Of a stretch of 64,000 bases of DNA, positions 11,301 to 23,300 are shown piece after piece. The number at the start of each line of letters is the position of its first letter. The stretch's first letter is position 1. Origin of the DNA: Paratinospora sagittata (taxonomy: Eukaryota; Streptophyta; Magnoliopsida; Ranunculales; Menispermaceae); contig CM069608.1 of NCBI GenBank assembly GCA_035771175.1, positions 8,583,019 through 8,647,018 on the forward strand. The letters run 5' to 3'. The notes beneath the pieces were generated by a model. The model made no database searches, had not been told where the DNA came from, and saw nothing but the letters and a program-made list of their open reading frames with translations. Position numbers and translations under genes: made by a program.

Positions 11301-13035
11301 ATAAAGAGGGGCCTGTAACCTTCTTTTCAAGATAGTGGAATATTACTCTTTCCTTCCACAAACAAGAATAACCTTAGGTTATATTTCCCTTGATCCAACT
11401 CAAGGAACCCTCTCTCGAGTGCTGCCCCCCAAGTCTATGATCATTCAATCTGTGGCCAAGGAATCAAAAGCATTAAACCCAAAAAAATATAAATAAACTA
11501 TGAAAAATCAATTAATAATAAACATAAATCCAATCTTAATACATAGAATCAAGTATAGGATCCATCTACCTTCTAGAATACTAGTTTAGTTCATAAATTG
11601 AAGGATGTAAACACAAAACATGATCATAAACTTAAACATGAACATCAATAACAAACTAGAACTCGTGGAACTTGAATCTCTTTCCCTTGTCTCCAACTTC
11701 AAGATCTTCTCCTTCCTTTGTTGCTGGCCGTCTTCTTTTGTTCTCCACTCTATGATCTTTTCAAAACCCTCTCATAATGTTCTATTTAAAGATAGGAAGA
11801 AATAGGAACAAACCCTATTCAATTCGGAGTTAAGATGAGCAAGTTAACCCTAACTTTCGCGCAAAATAGAAAGTCTCGGCGCCGCGGTGCCCAATCTCGG
11901 AGCCACGGTGCCCAGTTGCTGGTCTTGTGCGATTCACCATCACCACCCCGGCGCCACGGCGCCCAGTCAGTGGACTTTGGTGGTGGTTTTCGGTTGTGGA
12001 CTTAGCCATTTTTCACCTCCTTTGGCTTGCATACTTCATGTTCTTGCATTCCAACACTGTGTAACATGTTTCCATCATCCAAATTCACTCTCAACACATC
12101 CAAACACCTACAAAACAAAGCAAAACTAATGAGTAACATACTTATATAATCAAAACAATCAACTTATAAATGTAAAAATTGAAATAAAGCAACATATAAC
12201 TAAAAATAACTAAACTAACAAATAAACTGCAACTAACATAAACCAACCTAATAAATGAATAAATCATCCTAAAACTCATCTAAAACCTTCTCAAAACATA
12301 TCTAATTATCCAACTTATCACTTGCTTCTCGACCATATACTTTGCTAGTTTGACATTCCACCTTGCTTAATTTATTAGTTTATTATTTAAATGTATTGCC
12401 TTTTCATCTTGTTTTATAGGGCTTTTAACTAAAAAAGAGATGGCTTTGGGAACTCATTCAATGTATTTTTAAGTTTTTGTCGTATGTTAACTTTCTTTCT
12501 TTGTTTATTTTTTTTTCTTGCTTCTTTTCTTCTTTTTTATGTAAGACGTATCCCATACCTGACCTGATTTGTTAGCTTGTTAGATTTTTTTTTTCTTTTT
12601 ATGGGTTGACGAAGTTAAAAATAATGCATAGTTATTGATATTTTTTATTGATGAAATAAAACATGTATATTTTTTTGTCGAATTTCATCGAATTTTTGCA
12701 TACTCTAATTGAAAATTAAACCTTTATCGAAGTTTATTGAATTTTATCAATTTGTTTTGGCCATTCTTTGTATTTTTTTTTATATTACATCCACCCAACA
12801 CTTCGATGGTTCAAAAAATCGAAAAAATTCGCAAATTATGGAAAATGTTTTCTATTTTTTCAAACCATGGTTGTAAGTTTTTTCTACCTGAATAGCCAGG
12901 AGATATCTGGGGAGAAATATTAAAGCCAACCATAAGTAAGAAATAATTTAGTAAACAACCATTTCTATGCCCTATTTCTTGGTAATTAGCGCATGAGTAT
13001 AGACTAATCTTATAACTTCCTTTTTTTCCTTTTTT

Positions 13036-13079
<44 letters not shown>

Positions 13080-16000
13080 GTGGGTGTGTGTGTGGTGGGG
13101 GGTGGCTATGGACTGTAGCTTTGGGAGAAATTCTTGTCCTCCTACTCTAGCCATTGTATTTTTTCCACCTCTTTATCTTTAATATATCTTTCTACTCCAT
13201 AGGAAAAAAAAATAACTTCAAATATTTTTACATAAATTCTCAATCCATATATTGTAGCTGATTGGTACTTGTGTTGGTATTCTATTGTCAGAAGATATTG
13301 TTTTGCATCTGAAGGCATTAAAGGGCCTTTGAGTGTAGTGGAACCTTTCCTTAATGATCTCAGTGCTCACAAGAAATCCTTTTAATGCAGTTCAAAACAA
13401 AAAAAGTAAAAGAAAGAAATTGATTCATTTCTTCTTCTAATGTTTGACAGGTTATTCCCTTTGTGTTCAGCTGCATATTAGTTATATGCTTGATATTGCT
13501 GTCTTATTTTTTTTTTCTCATTTATTGACAGGTTGATATTGTTGACTTCAATGGAAGTTTCTTGGCACGAATACGTGATCTTGCTGGTGCAAATCCAATC
13601 ATATTGGTTGTGACAAAGGTAACATCCTGATTTGTAGTGCTATTTGATGTTAAATTCCTTCTACTTTGCCTCTATAGTGCTGGTTATATGAAATTCAGTT
13701 TACCACTTCTTTTGTTGAAGATTGATCTCCTTCCCAAAGGAACTGATCTAAATTGTGTTGGAGATTGGGTTGTAGAGGCCACAACAAAGAAGAAGCTTAA
13801 GTAAGTAGCTTTCATGATTATTTTCTTATGATTTCAATTTCCAAGAAATCTGGAGAATATAGATTTTAAAATTCTTTTCTTTGAAGGGTGTTCTTGAAAA
13901 CTAAGACTAAAGGCACCATTTTACACTTAACACTGCCTGGGTGAGGCCAATCGCTGGGCATCGCCTTTCACACTGGGAATATTCTATACAATTCTTATTT
14001 TATGCAACAAAAGAAGGGTTTTGTAGTCCCTGTTAATGATCATTATAGCCCTTAGTTTTTAACGTGTCGAGGGTTTTATGTCTTTTTGCTCATTAAAGAA
14101 TATTTTACAATTAGTACGAGGAGAAAGGAAAAGGAAACGAATGAGAATAGATTTGAGTTGTTGAAATGGGTTTTGAGAGTTGAGTAAATTACTCTTCTAG
14201 AATCAAGGTATTACCATTTATGCAATTATATCATTGCCATGGCCTTGATTTTTCTGTCCGTCATTAATTGGTAATTAGCGCAGAACCCTTGAGTTAGATT
14301 TGGTATTTGTTTCGAAAATTTGAGGCATGATTGTGTATTATGTTAATCATCACCATGAAATGAGTTTCGTCATGCTGATACTATTTTATAGCTTATGGTT
14401 TATTTTTGTGTGAACTGTAAACCAGTGGCTTCTTGGTGCTTGATTTATAGTGGTTCTTAGTTTTTCACATGATGCATTTAGTATATTTGTATGCCGGACC
14501 TTTGTTTCTGCACTTGTGTTTTTGTTATGATGATTAGTGTTGCGGAGAAGAGAGCAATCTATGGGATTGTGTTACCATGTACAAGAAAGAGTGTTTTAGA
14601 AGTTGCCATTTATATCATCTACTAAGTTTGTAAAGTATACAGCCCTGTATATCTATTTATACATGCTCTCACATTGAGACAAGATGAATAAGAAATACTC
14701 TCCTCTCTTCTCCCGTGGACGTTGGCCATAGAGCCGAACCACGTTATATTTTGGTGTTTTTGTTTTGTTTATTTTACAACAATAGTTGTATTTTTCTTAT
14801 GAGTACCTGAAACATTTGATTTCTGACAGATTGTTATTCTTTGCAGTGTTCTTAGTGTCCATTTGACTAGTTCAAAGTCTTTGGTGGGAATTAGCGGAGT
14901 TGCATCAGAGATTCAACAGGAGAAAAAGGTTCATAAATTTATCATATTTTTGTGACTTGGATTGGATATGTTCCTGTTCTACTTCCACATCATATGGAGC
15001 TTTTTTTGTAAATATTGTTGAAGAACCATGCAGTTACATTCTGTTCTAATGCATAACTTGTTTTTAAAAACCTCGCTTCCAGCTGAGAGTACCTTCTATA
15101 AACAGTGTGATTTTATTTTTGATTGTTAAAGTAACTTCTATTCTTTCTATTAATTCCTTATACTTTGATAACGATGATAAAGTATCTTAATTCTGCATTT
15201 CAGAATTTTTGTAGAACTTTTAGAGCACTTTGCATTTTCAACAGAATGGGGTGGCCAAGCATGAACATTGCCAACTCAGTAGACACAATTTGCTCTCTCC
15301 TATTTATTGCAGGTGTTTTAGGGTGGATTTTTCCCTACTAGATGTACCTCATTAATGAACCTTTGCAAATCACTATTAATATTGTTTTCCTTATAGATTT
15401 ATTTATACACTAGGCCTGCCTTATTTTAATTTTGTTGCATATGAGGTATGTACATTATGTATTGTTATGAAAAATGGATTGTGCAAAAATTTCTTTATGC
15501 CAAGCTTATGTGTTTCTTGGTTATGTACGCCAAAAGGGTTATTGATTATTCATTTACTAGCTGCTTTGATGTTTCTTACCAATGGTCCTTGAGAAATTGT
15601 CCTAGTATTTGTTGCTTTGTCTATCTCCATCTCCACCTGCAAATATTTCTGAAGTGATATATATTGGATTTCTCTTTTCTTTGTTTGCTGAGTTTCCATG
15701 GATGCTTATGATTTAGTATAGGTACTTTCCCTTTGGTTGCCTAGCATGTTGTAAAGCCTATAATTGGCTTTATTTTAGATCCTTAATTCACAATTTTTGT
15801 TCCATTTGCACTTGAAGATGACTGCTGATCTGGTCTTGAGTTCAATCCACCTAAAAAGGGCTTACTCAGTGCATCACTGCGTTGGGCCTCCCCATGAGTT
15901 CAAACCACCTAAAAAGGGCTTACTCAATGTATTGGGCCTCCCACGATTGTGTTAGGGGTGTTGTTTGGGTTGGGTCAGGTTGGTTTGACACTAAAATCAC

Positions 16001-19000
16001 ATCGATTCAACGTCATTTGGTGCCTTTTTTTTAGGGAGCTTCTATTTATACTCACCAAAACACTTGGTCTACCCACTTAAATAATAAATCATTAACACAA
16101 AAATATTCCAACATGATTTTACAAAAACGTCCCCCTCTACTATTTCGTTTTATAATTTTTCTCCAAACTCTTTCCTCTCCCTATCCAGCACCTTAGACAC
16201 CTTCTTCCTCTCCTATTTTCAATCTCATTTCACTTCCAAAGGAATTTTCTCCTTGTTAACACTATTGTAGCCTTACATATTTGAAGGCTTAGAATATATC
16301 TTATTCCACAAACCCTATTTTATTGTCTGTTAGTGTGGTGGAAAGCAACCCCAGGGTTTTCAAAAAACTTACTCATCCACATGTTTTAAGGTTGATATGG
16401 AGAAGTAATCAAGTAGGAGAGATGCCGCAACAACAATCCAAGATGACTTTTTTGTTTTTATTTTGTATTTTCTGATTCCATCACGCAGGACCAAAGTAGA
16501 CCCCTAGGTTTGGTCACTCATTTTCGAACCGAGAGCCTCAATTTGGTACTGTGCTACCAAACCAAGAGCTTTAGTTTGGTAAGGTTCTACCGAACTGAAG
16601 CTTTTGGTTTAGTAGAACCTTACTAAACCAAACAACTGTTCTCGGTTCGGTTGGACAAGATCTAATTGATAACAATTGGTTTGGTGGAACTGGACAAACC
16701 AATTATGTTCCACCAAACCAATCGAATAGGTTCCATCGAATCAACAACCCATGAGCTCGTTGTGATCTCATTTTTGAGGAGTTTTCTACAAAAGAAGGCC
16801 AAATAACATTGAATATCATGTCTAAACACCAAAAATTGTATAAAAAACATGTCTTTTTTTATCGAGTCAATGATTTAAAATCAAACTCTTAGTTCTCCAA
16901 GGTGCATAATATTCTTCAACAATCAGAACCAATACCACTATGATAACTTTTGATTTAACACCTTTTGGAGCGAAAATATACTGATGTGAAGGTTGAAGAA
17001 GAAGATTTACCCTAGATCTAGGGTTTGGTGTGAGAGTTTTGGAAGAAGAAGAGGAAGGGAAACATAGGAATGGGAAGAGGTGTTATTTTAGAATTTTTGG
17101 TGGGTAAATAGAGAAAATAGGTTACGTTTTAAATTTATAGGGGGTAAAGAGATTGTGTGAGTAGATTGATTGTTTTTGGTGAGTACATATAGAATCTCCC
17201 TTCTTTTTTATTTAAATGTTGTAAAGATCTATGATTCTTTTAGATATGTTGAAAGAAATGTAATTATATACTTAAAACTCATTAAATTTTGATATAATGG
17301 TTTAAAGTAGGATTTATAATTGTTGCGGAGAAAAGAGAAATCTATGGGATTTATTTCCTTCTAGAAAAGATGATAATTTTAGTAGTTGTTTTATTTTGCA
17401 GTTACTAAAATTGTAATCCTTGTTATATGTGTGCTTAGCCTTGTATGTCTATTTATACGGTGTTCTTCCATTGAGACAACACCACGAATAAGATTTATCC
17501 CTCCTCTTCTCTTGTGGACGTAGGCCATTGAGTCGAACCACGTTACATCTTTGTCTTGTTTATTTAACAACATGGTATCAGAGCTTTAGGCTTGTACAAC
17601 TGAGAATATTTTTTCTTTCGGCCTTCATTGTCGAAATATCTTTGTCGGCCTTCATCGTCGGAATTGCATTATTGGTCGTCGTACACTCTGTTATTGTTCG
17701 TAACCGCGCCGTCGACTTAGATCTCGTCAACGCCGATCACCCTAGTTGCTGCTACCTTCATCTCCATCGTGTTGCTGCTGCCTTCATCACCGTCGTCGAT
17801 TGTTGCTGCTAGTTGCCATGCCCGTTGCCGTTGCTGCTTGCTGCCGTCGCCACTGCTTCGCCCGAAACCTTCTTCTCCATCTGCGCCTACGCCTCATCTT
17901 GGTTCGTCTTCGTCTTCTTTCTTCCTCTTTCTTCTTTTTTTTTTTCTTTCTTTTGTCTCTCCGTTTCCTCTTTCTTTTCTTTCTCCAGCAACCTAACCCA
18001 CAACGAAAAAAAAAAGGAAAAAAAAAAGAAAAAGAAAAAGAAAAAAAATGTCAGTCATTTCAGAAGTTGTGCAATCCGAAGAAATAGTTTCTAACACAGA
18101 GAAAGAGGAACTACCAAATATTCAAGCAAAATACAAACTCAATGGGAAAAATTACCTAAAGTGGTCTCAACTGGTTCGTACCTTTTTAAAAGGTAAAGGG
18201 AAATTGAGTCACTTTTTGGGCATTGGACCAAAACCTGGAGATCCTCAGTTTGCAGCATGGGATAACGAAGATGCATCAATAATGGTGTGGCTATGGAATT
18301 CGATGACACCAAATATCAGTGATACGTGTATGTTCCTGACCACTGCTAAAAATATTTGGGATGCCATTCACTAGACATACTCCAAGGCACATGATGCAGC
18401 CCAAGTGTATGAAATCAAGGTTAAAACTGGAGCAACAAAATAGGGAAATAAGACAGTCATGGAGTATGCCAATATACTGAAAAATCTCTGGTAGGAACTT
18501 GATCATTATCGGTGCATCGAGACTAAATGCCCTGAGGATGTTGTAGTTCTAAAAAACTATATTGAAAAAGATCGGGTCTATGATTTTTTGGCTGGACTCA
18601 ATACTGAGTTTGATCAAGTAAGAGTTTAGATTCTTAGCAAAGAGTTGCCAACCCTGAACGAGACTATCTCTGTTATCTGGACTGAAGAAAGTAGAAGAAG
18701 TGTTATGTTCGCACCTCAGAAGATGGAAGGCTCAATTATGATTGCCAATCGGGGTAATGATCAGAAGACAAGCACCCCAAGAGCTGAATCATCAAAGGTC
18801 CCAAACCGAGATAACTGGGACAATCTATAGTGTACTTATTGTTAAAAGGCCAGACATACTAGGGAGAAGTGTTGGAAATTTCATGGTAAGCCGTCGACAT
18901 CCAATAAAGCAAGGAATGAAAATTCGGCGAATTTCGTCGAAATTCGCCGAAAAATTTCGAAATCTGAAGGAGCCGATTAATCTGGCGCATGTAAAAAAAA

Positions 19001-20290
19001 AAGTACAAAAAATCGACATAAAATCGACAAAAATCGACAAAAATCGACAAAAATCGCCGAAATCGACGAAATGTGTCGATTTTCTTCACGGGATGCACAG
19101 TTCGCGCGTCGTTTTCTTCACGGGATGCACAGTTCGCAGATTCATGTGTCGATTTTCTTCGCCATTATAAAAGAAGAAGAAGAAGAAGAGATTTTGGAAG
19201 AAGGAGTGAAAATAATACCTTCTTGCGCTGGCGGAGGAGAACCAACGACGGTGAGAGGAGAACCAGCGGCAGCGGCGGCAACGGCGGAGGGAGAGAGGAG
19301 AACCAACGGTAGCGGCGGACGAAGAGAGGAGAATCAGCGGCGGCGAAGGGAGGGAGGAGAAGCAGCGGCGGCGGAGGGAGGAGGGAGGAGAACCAGCGGC
19401 GAGAGGGGAAAACCAGCGAGTCAGCGACATTTTTTTAGGTTTGTTAATTTAATTCATCTCGTTGCAAACCTCACGTTAGATGCTTGGGCTCAAACAGGAA
19501 GACTTAATGAAAAGCCAATTAAATTATTGATATGTTTACTGTCTGTTATTATATAGGTAGGTTAATTAAAAGACTGATGCTCCTTTCTAGCTTCTCCAAT
19601 ATACATTTCTTAGGGTCAAGCAACGTTTTTTTCCCTTCTTCCAAAGTTGCCATGTGATGAGAAGCTTAAATCGATCATCTTGTCGGCTAAGCTTCTTTTT
19701 CCAGATCATTTCCTTCATCTTTTTCTATTATTTATTTATTTATTCTTCTTTTGTTAATAAAAAAAAGTTGTACCTACTTGAATATTTTTTCTTTCTAGTG
19801 GTCAAGCCCTACTATGACATTATTTATTTATTCTTCTTTTGCTAATAAAAAAAAGTTGTACCTACTTGAATATTTTTTCTTCCTAGTGGTCAAGCCCTAC
19901 TATAACATTATTTATTTATTCTTCTTTTGCTAATAAAAAAAAGTTGTACCTACTTGAATATTTTTTTCTTCCTAGTGGTCAAGCCCTACTATGACATTAT
20001 TTATTTATTCCTCTTTTGCTAATAAAAAAAAGTTGTACCTACTTGAATATTTTTTCTTCGTAGTGGTCAAGCCCTACTATGACAGCCACCACTTCTTTTT
20101 TGAAAAAAAAGGTAGGTAGCTTGGATGGTAGAAAGCACTCGCTTTCTCGATTCTGTAAATTATATACTTTGAAGAATCGGCCAGCCTGGTTTTTTTTTAA
20201 CATACATCCATGATCCATCCATTAATAGTCTTAATCAAGTAACTCTTAGTCCTTTTCCTTTTGATTGCAGTCCTTTTAAAGTACTTAAAC

Positions 20291-20331
<41 letters not shown>

Positions 20332-23300
20332 GTAAAAAATGATCAAAGATTTCATCCATCAAATGCTAGCTTTATATACATATCTATCATCTATATATGT
20401 TATCACCCCATCCGAATCCAGCTGATCGACATCATCACTTCATTTAACTTGTTCTAAATTAATATTATACATCTTATTACACATCTTATAAAAATAAATA
20501 TACCAGTAAAGTAAACAAAATAGTTTAATAAGATTAATACCAATAATATCATATTAACATCCTTAATATTAATGTTACCTTAATAAAATACTTACATTAA
20601 AAAATTTAAAAATTATTTTTATAATGTTGTTTCTAATAGTGTTAATATCTATTAACATGTTTTATATTAATATTCATAGTATGCGCGATGCGCATAAACA
20701 TTGTTAAAGTAAAAACACATGTTTCAAATGATTATATTTATACTTTTATGTCTTGTTTCCATCATTTCTAATAGTAATTATGCATATTTTAGCATTTGTA
20801 TACAAATTCGTTAAACTTCTCTAAGTTGGCGAATTTTTACAAAAATTCTCCACGTCGAACTAAACTTCTCCGAATTAATTCTGATTTTTGAAGGTCGAAG
20901 TTTATGGCGAAATCGAATTTTCGTTCCTTGCAATAAAGAATGGGGCTACAAAGGAGAACAACAAAAAACCTATGGACAAGCACACTTGTCTACTGAACCA
21001 CAAGTTGCAGATTCCTTGGCGCATGTAGGGTTCAATCAAGATGACATTGAACGATTGAGAACTTTGCTTGGCACTCTGAACAAACCCTCAGGTAGGTGCT
21101 CATTGGCACATTCAGGTAAATTTCTTTTCTATATTGGATTCAAAGTCTTGGATAAATCTTTTGCCAACTCTTGGGTGATAAACTTTGGTGCTATTTATCA
21201 CATGACTAATTCCTCCAATATATTCCATACCTACAACCCTTGTCCAAGCAGTCGAAAAATAGTCACAGCTGATGGATCCTTAACTACAGTTGCTGGTATA
21301 GGAGATGTTCACATTAGTCCCACACTTACACTCAAAAATGTTCTTCATGTCCCAAAATTGTCTACTAATCTTATCTCTATTCAAAAGCTGACCCATGATC
21401 TGAATTGTAATGTGATTTTCTATCCTACTTACTGTGTATTTCAAGACTAGGATTTGGGGAAGATGATTGGACGTGCTAAGGAACAAGACGTGCTGTATTA
21501 CCTAGAGACACTAGTAAATCTTATCAAGAGTAACACTTCATTTCTCTCCGAGCACCATGCTTCTAATAAAGAAAAAAAATGGCTTCATCACCGCCGCCTT
21601 GGCCATCCTTCTTTTTGAACCCTTAAAATCATGTTTCCTTTTCTATTTAAGTCTCTGGATGTTGAAAATTTTCATTGTGAGGTGTGTGAATTGGCAAAAC
21701 ACAAGCGTATATCTTTTCCAATTAGTAATGAAAGAAGTTTAGATCCTTTTGATCTCATTCATAGTGATATTTGGTGTCCCTCTCCAATACCAAATGTTTC
21801 TGGAGCACGATGGTTTGTGTCTTTTATTGATGATTGTACTAGAGTCTCTTGGATATTCTTACTCAAACAAAAATCTGATGTAAGCTTTGTCCTCCCAACC
21901 TTCCATAACATGATACAAACCCAGTTTGGTGAAAAAATCAAGAGATTTCGATTTGACAATGCAAGGGATTATTTTAATCAAACCTTGACCACTTACTTCC
22001 AAAAAGAGGGGATCCTTCATGAATCATCCTGCGTTCACACTTCCCAACAATATGGAGTCGCTGAAAGAAAAAACGACCACCTGCTTGATACAATCCGAGC
22101 CTTTTTATTTCAGAATAATGTGCTGAAATTCTATTGGGGGGAAGCTGTCCTTACTGCAACACACCTTATTAACCACATAGCGTCTCGAATCCTTGATTTC
22201 AAAAGTCCTATGGAAAAGCTCTGTCAATTTTATCCTAAGCTCAAAATCTCAAATAATCTTCTTCCTAAAATATTTGGATGTGTATAATTTGTCCATGTTC
22301 ACCATCCCAACAAGGGGAAGTTGGATCCCAGAGCTCTCAAGTGTGTCTTTGTAGGGTACTCATCCACTCAAAAGGGATACAAGTGCTACCATCCACCATC
22401 CAAGAAGTTCTTTGTCTCTGCCAATGTTACTTTCAACGAACATGAGCCCTATTTCTCCGCTCCTTCTCTTCAAGGGGAGGGTTCAATCATGGAAGACAAG
22501 GATTGAGATTCTTTTGATCTTTTTGACCCTTTTAACGCTTTTAACCTCCAACAAACCAAACCTGAGTCTCCTATACTCTCTGAACCCATTGATAACCAAA
22601 ATGATGAGCCTAAGGTTTGGATGACTGGAAAAACGTACTTAAGGAAGAAAGCTGCAGTTCTTGAACCGACGCAAGTTCAAGAATTTGAACCAATTTCTGA
22701 GAATGAGGTAATAGACTTTGAACCCTCCTTACAAACTCCATTAGCCTCTCAAACTGACAGTGATCTTCCCATTGTCATTAGAAAGGGAATTAGAGAATGC
22801 ACTAAACGTCCCTTGTATCAACTATCTCATGTTGTGTCCTTTGAGAAATTTTCACCAACCCATTAGAGTTTCCTTATCAGCTTGAACGATATCTAGATTC
22901 CTACATCATTATCTGAGGCTTTATCTAATAAAAATTGGAAACAAGCTATGAATGTGGAAATGGAGGCCCTGGAAAAAAATGCAACATGGGAGTTGGTTGA
23001 TTTACCTGCCGGAAAGAAACCCGTAGGATGCAAATGAGTTTATACTGTTAAGTACAGAGCAGATGGGTCACTGGAGAGATATAAGGCAAGATTAGTAGCG
23101 AAAGGGTACACTTAGACATATGGTGTGGACTACTTGGAGACATTTGCACCGGTCACCAAGATGAACGCGGTTCGAGTATTGCTCTCTTTAGCCGCCTACT
23201 ATGATTGGGATTTACAACAATTTGATGTGAAGAATGCCTTTCTTCACGGAGACCTAAAAGAAGAGATCTATATTGAAGTGCCTTATGGATTTGAGAACAA

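Larger units (their letters stand above)
6242..11367 (+). mobile_element. Copia-1: complete Ty1-copia retrotransposon with TG...GA ends
   Basis: Two LTRs (6242-6553 and 11057-11367) flank one degenerate gag-pol frame. The target duplication ATAAC is perfect (6237-6241 and 11368-11372). The PBS immediately follows the 5' LTR and a GAGGGGGAG polypurine tract precedes the 3' LTR. The LTRs differ at about 6-7 of 312 positions (about 2%), so it is moderately young. It is inserted in the solo LTR. Confidence 0.92.
5773..12320. mobile_element. Solo LTR (about 1.42 kb), interrupted by copia-1
   Basis: It begins TGTACGAG and ends TTATCA, with the perfect 5-bp duplication CTTGC at 5768-5772 and 12321-12325. 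Without copia-1 its length is about 1,417 bp. The start, with ATAAACCGCAAGCGTACGGT and a later GAGAATCGGGTTATCGTCC, resembles LTR-terminal sequence of large plant LTR retrotransposons (inference). No coding domain, PBS or second LTR is seen, so I read it as a solo LTR. It sits inside unit 2 of the hAT-like composite. Confidence 0.7.
4625..12869 (+). mobile_element. hAT-like composite element (two head-to-tail units) with nested insertions
   Basis: It begins CAAGGATCGAAAATTCG (4625) and ends ...CCATG (12869). It is flanked by the 8-bp near-identical duplications GTAGTAAG (4617-4624) and GTTGTAAG (12870-12877), as expected for hAT. A second left end, CAAGGATTGAAAATTTG, starts at 5453, and only one right end exists. 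The structure is therefore unit 1 (4625-5452), truncated close to its right end, followed by unit 2 (5453-5772 plus 12326-12869). It has no transposase. Relatives are at 18910-20930, 33693 and 51127-52019. Confidence 0.75.
18910..20930. mobile_element. hAT-like element nested in copia-2
   Basis: Inverted ends CAAGGAATGAAAATTCG (18910) and the complement of CAAGGAACGAAAATTCG (to 20930), with a perfect 8-bp duplication CAATAAAG (18902-18909 and 20931-20938). These are standard hAT features. It is 2,021 bp with no transposase domain. Contents: a duplicated TTTTCTTCACGGGATGCACA block (from 19079 and 19115), a GGAGAACCAGCGGCGG-type purine-rich island (19180-19430), an 88-bp minisatellite and a TA run. 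Confidence 0.88.

Noticed and set aside
13046..13076. G run treated as a regulatory element
   Set aside because: It is listed only as a finding, because a homopolymer artefact cannot be excluded from the sequence alone.
15838..15943. tRNA gene
   Set aside because: Only B-box-like words are present; no A box, acceptor stem or anticodon arm can be drawn.
17528..18094. Overlapping Leu/Ser/Phe-rich open frames
   Set aside because: They come from the CT-rich copia-2 leader and are open in several frames at once, with no domain.
19071..19556. Gly/Arg/Glu-rich 161-residue frame as a gene
   Set aside because: Low-complexity GGAGA/GCGGCGG repeats create open frames in several phases; no family match is visible.
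19730..20085. CRISPR-like array
   Set aside because: Whole 88-bp units are repeated without unique spacers, in a plant nuclear transposon.
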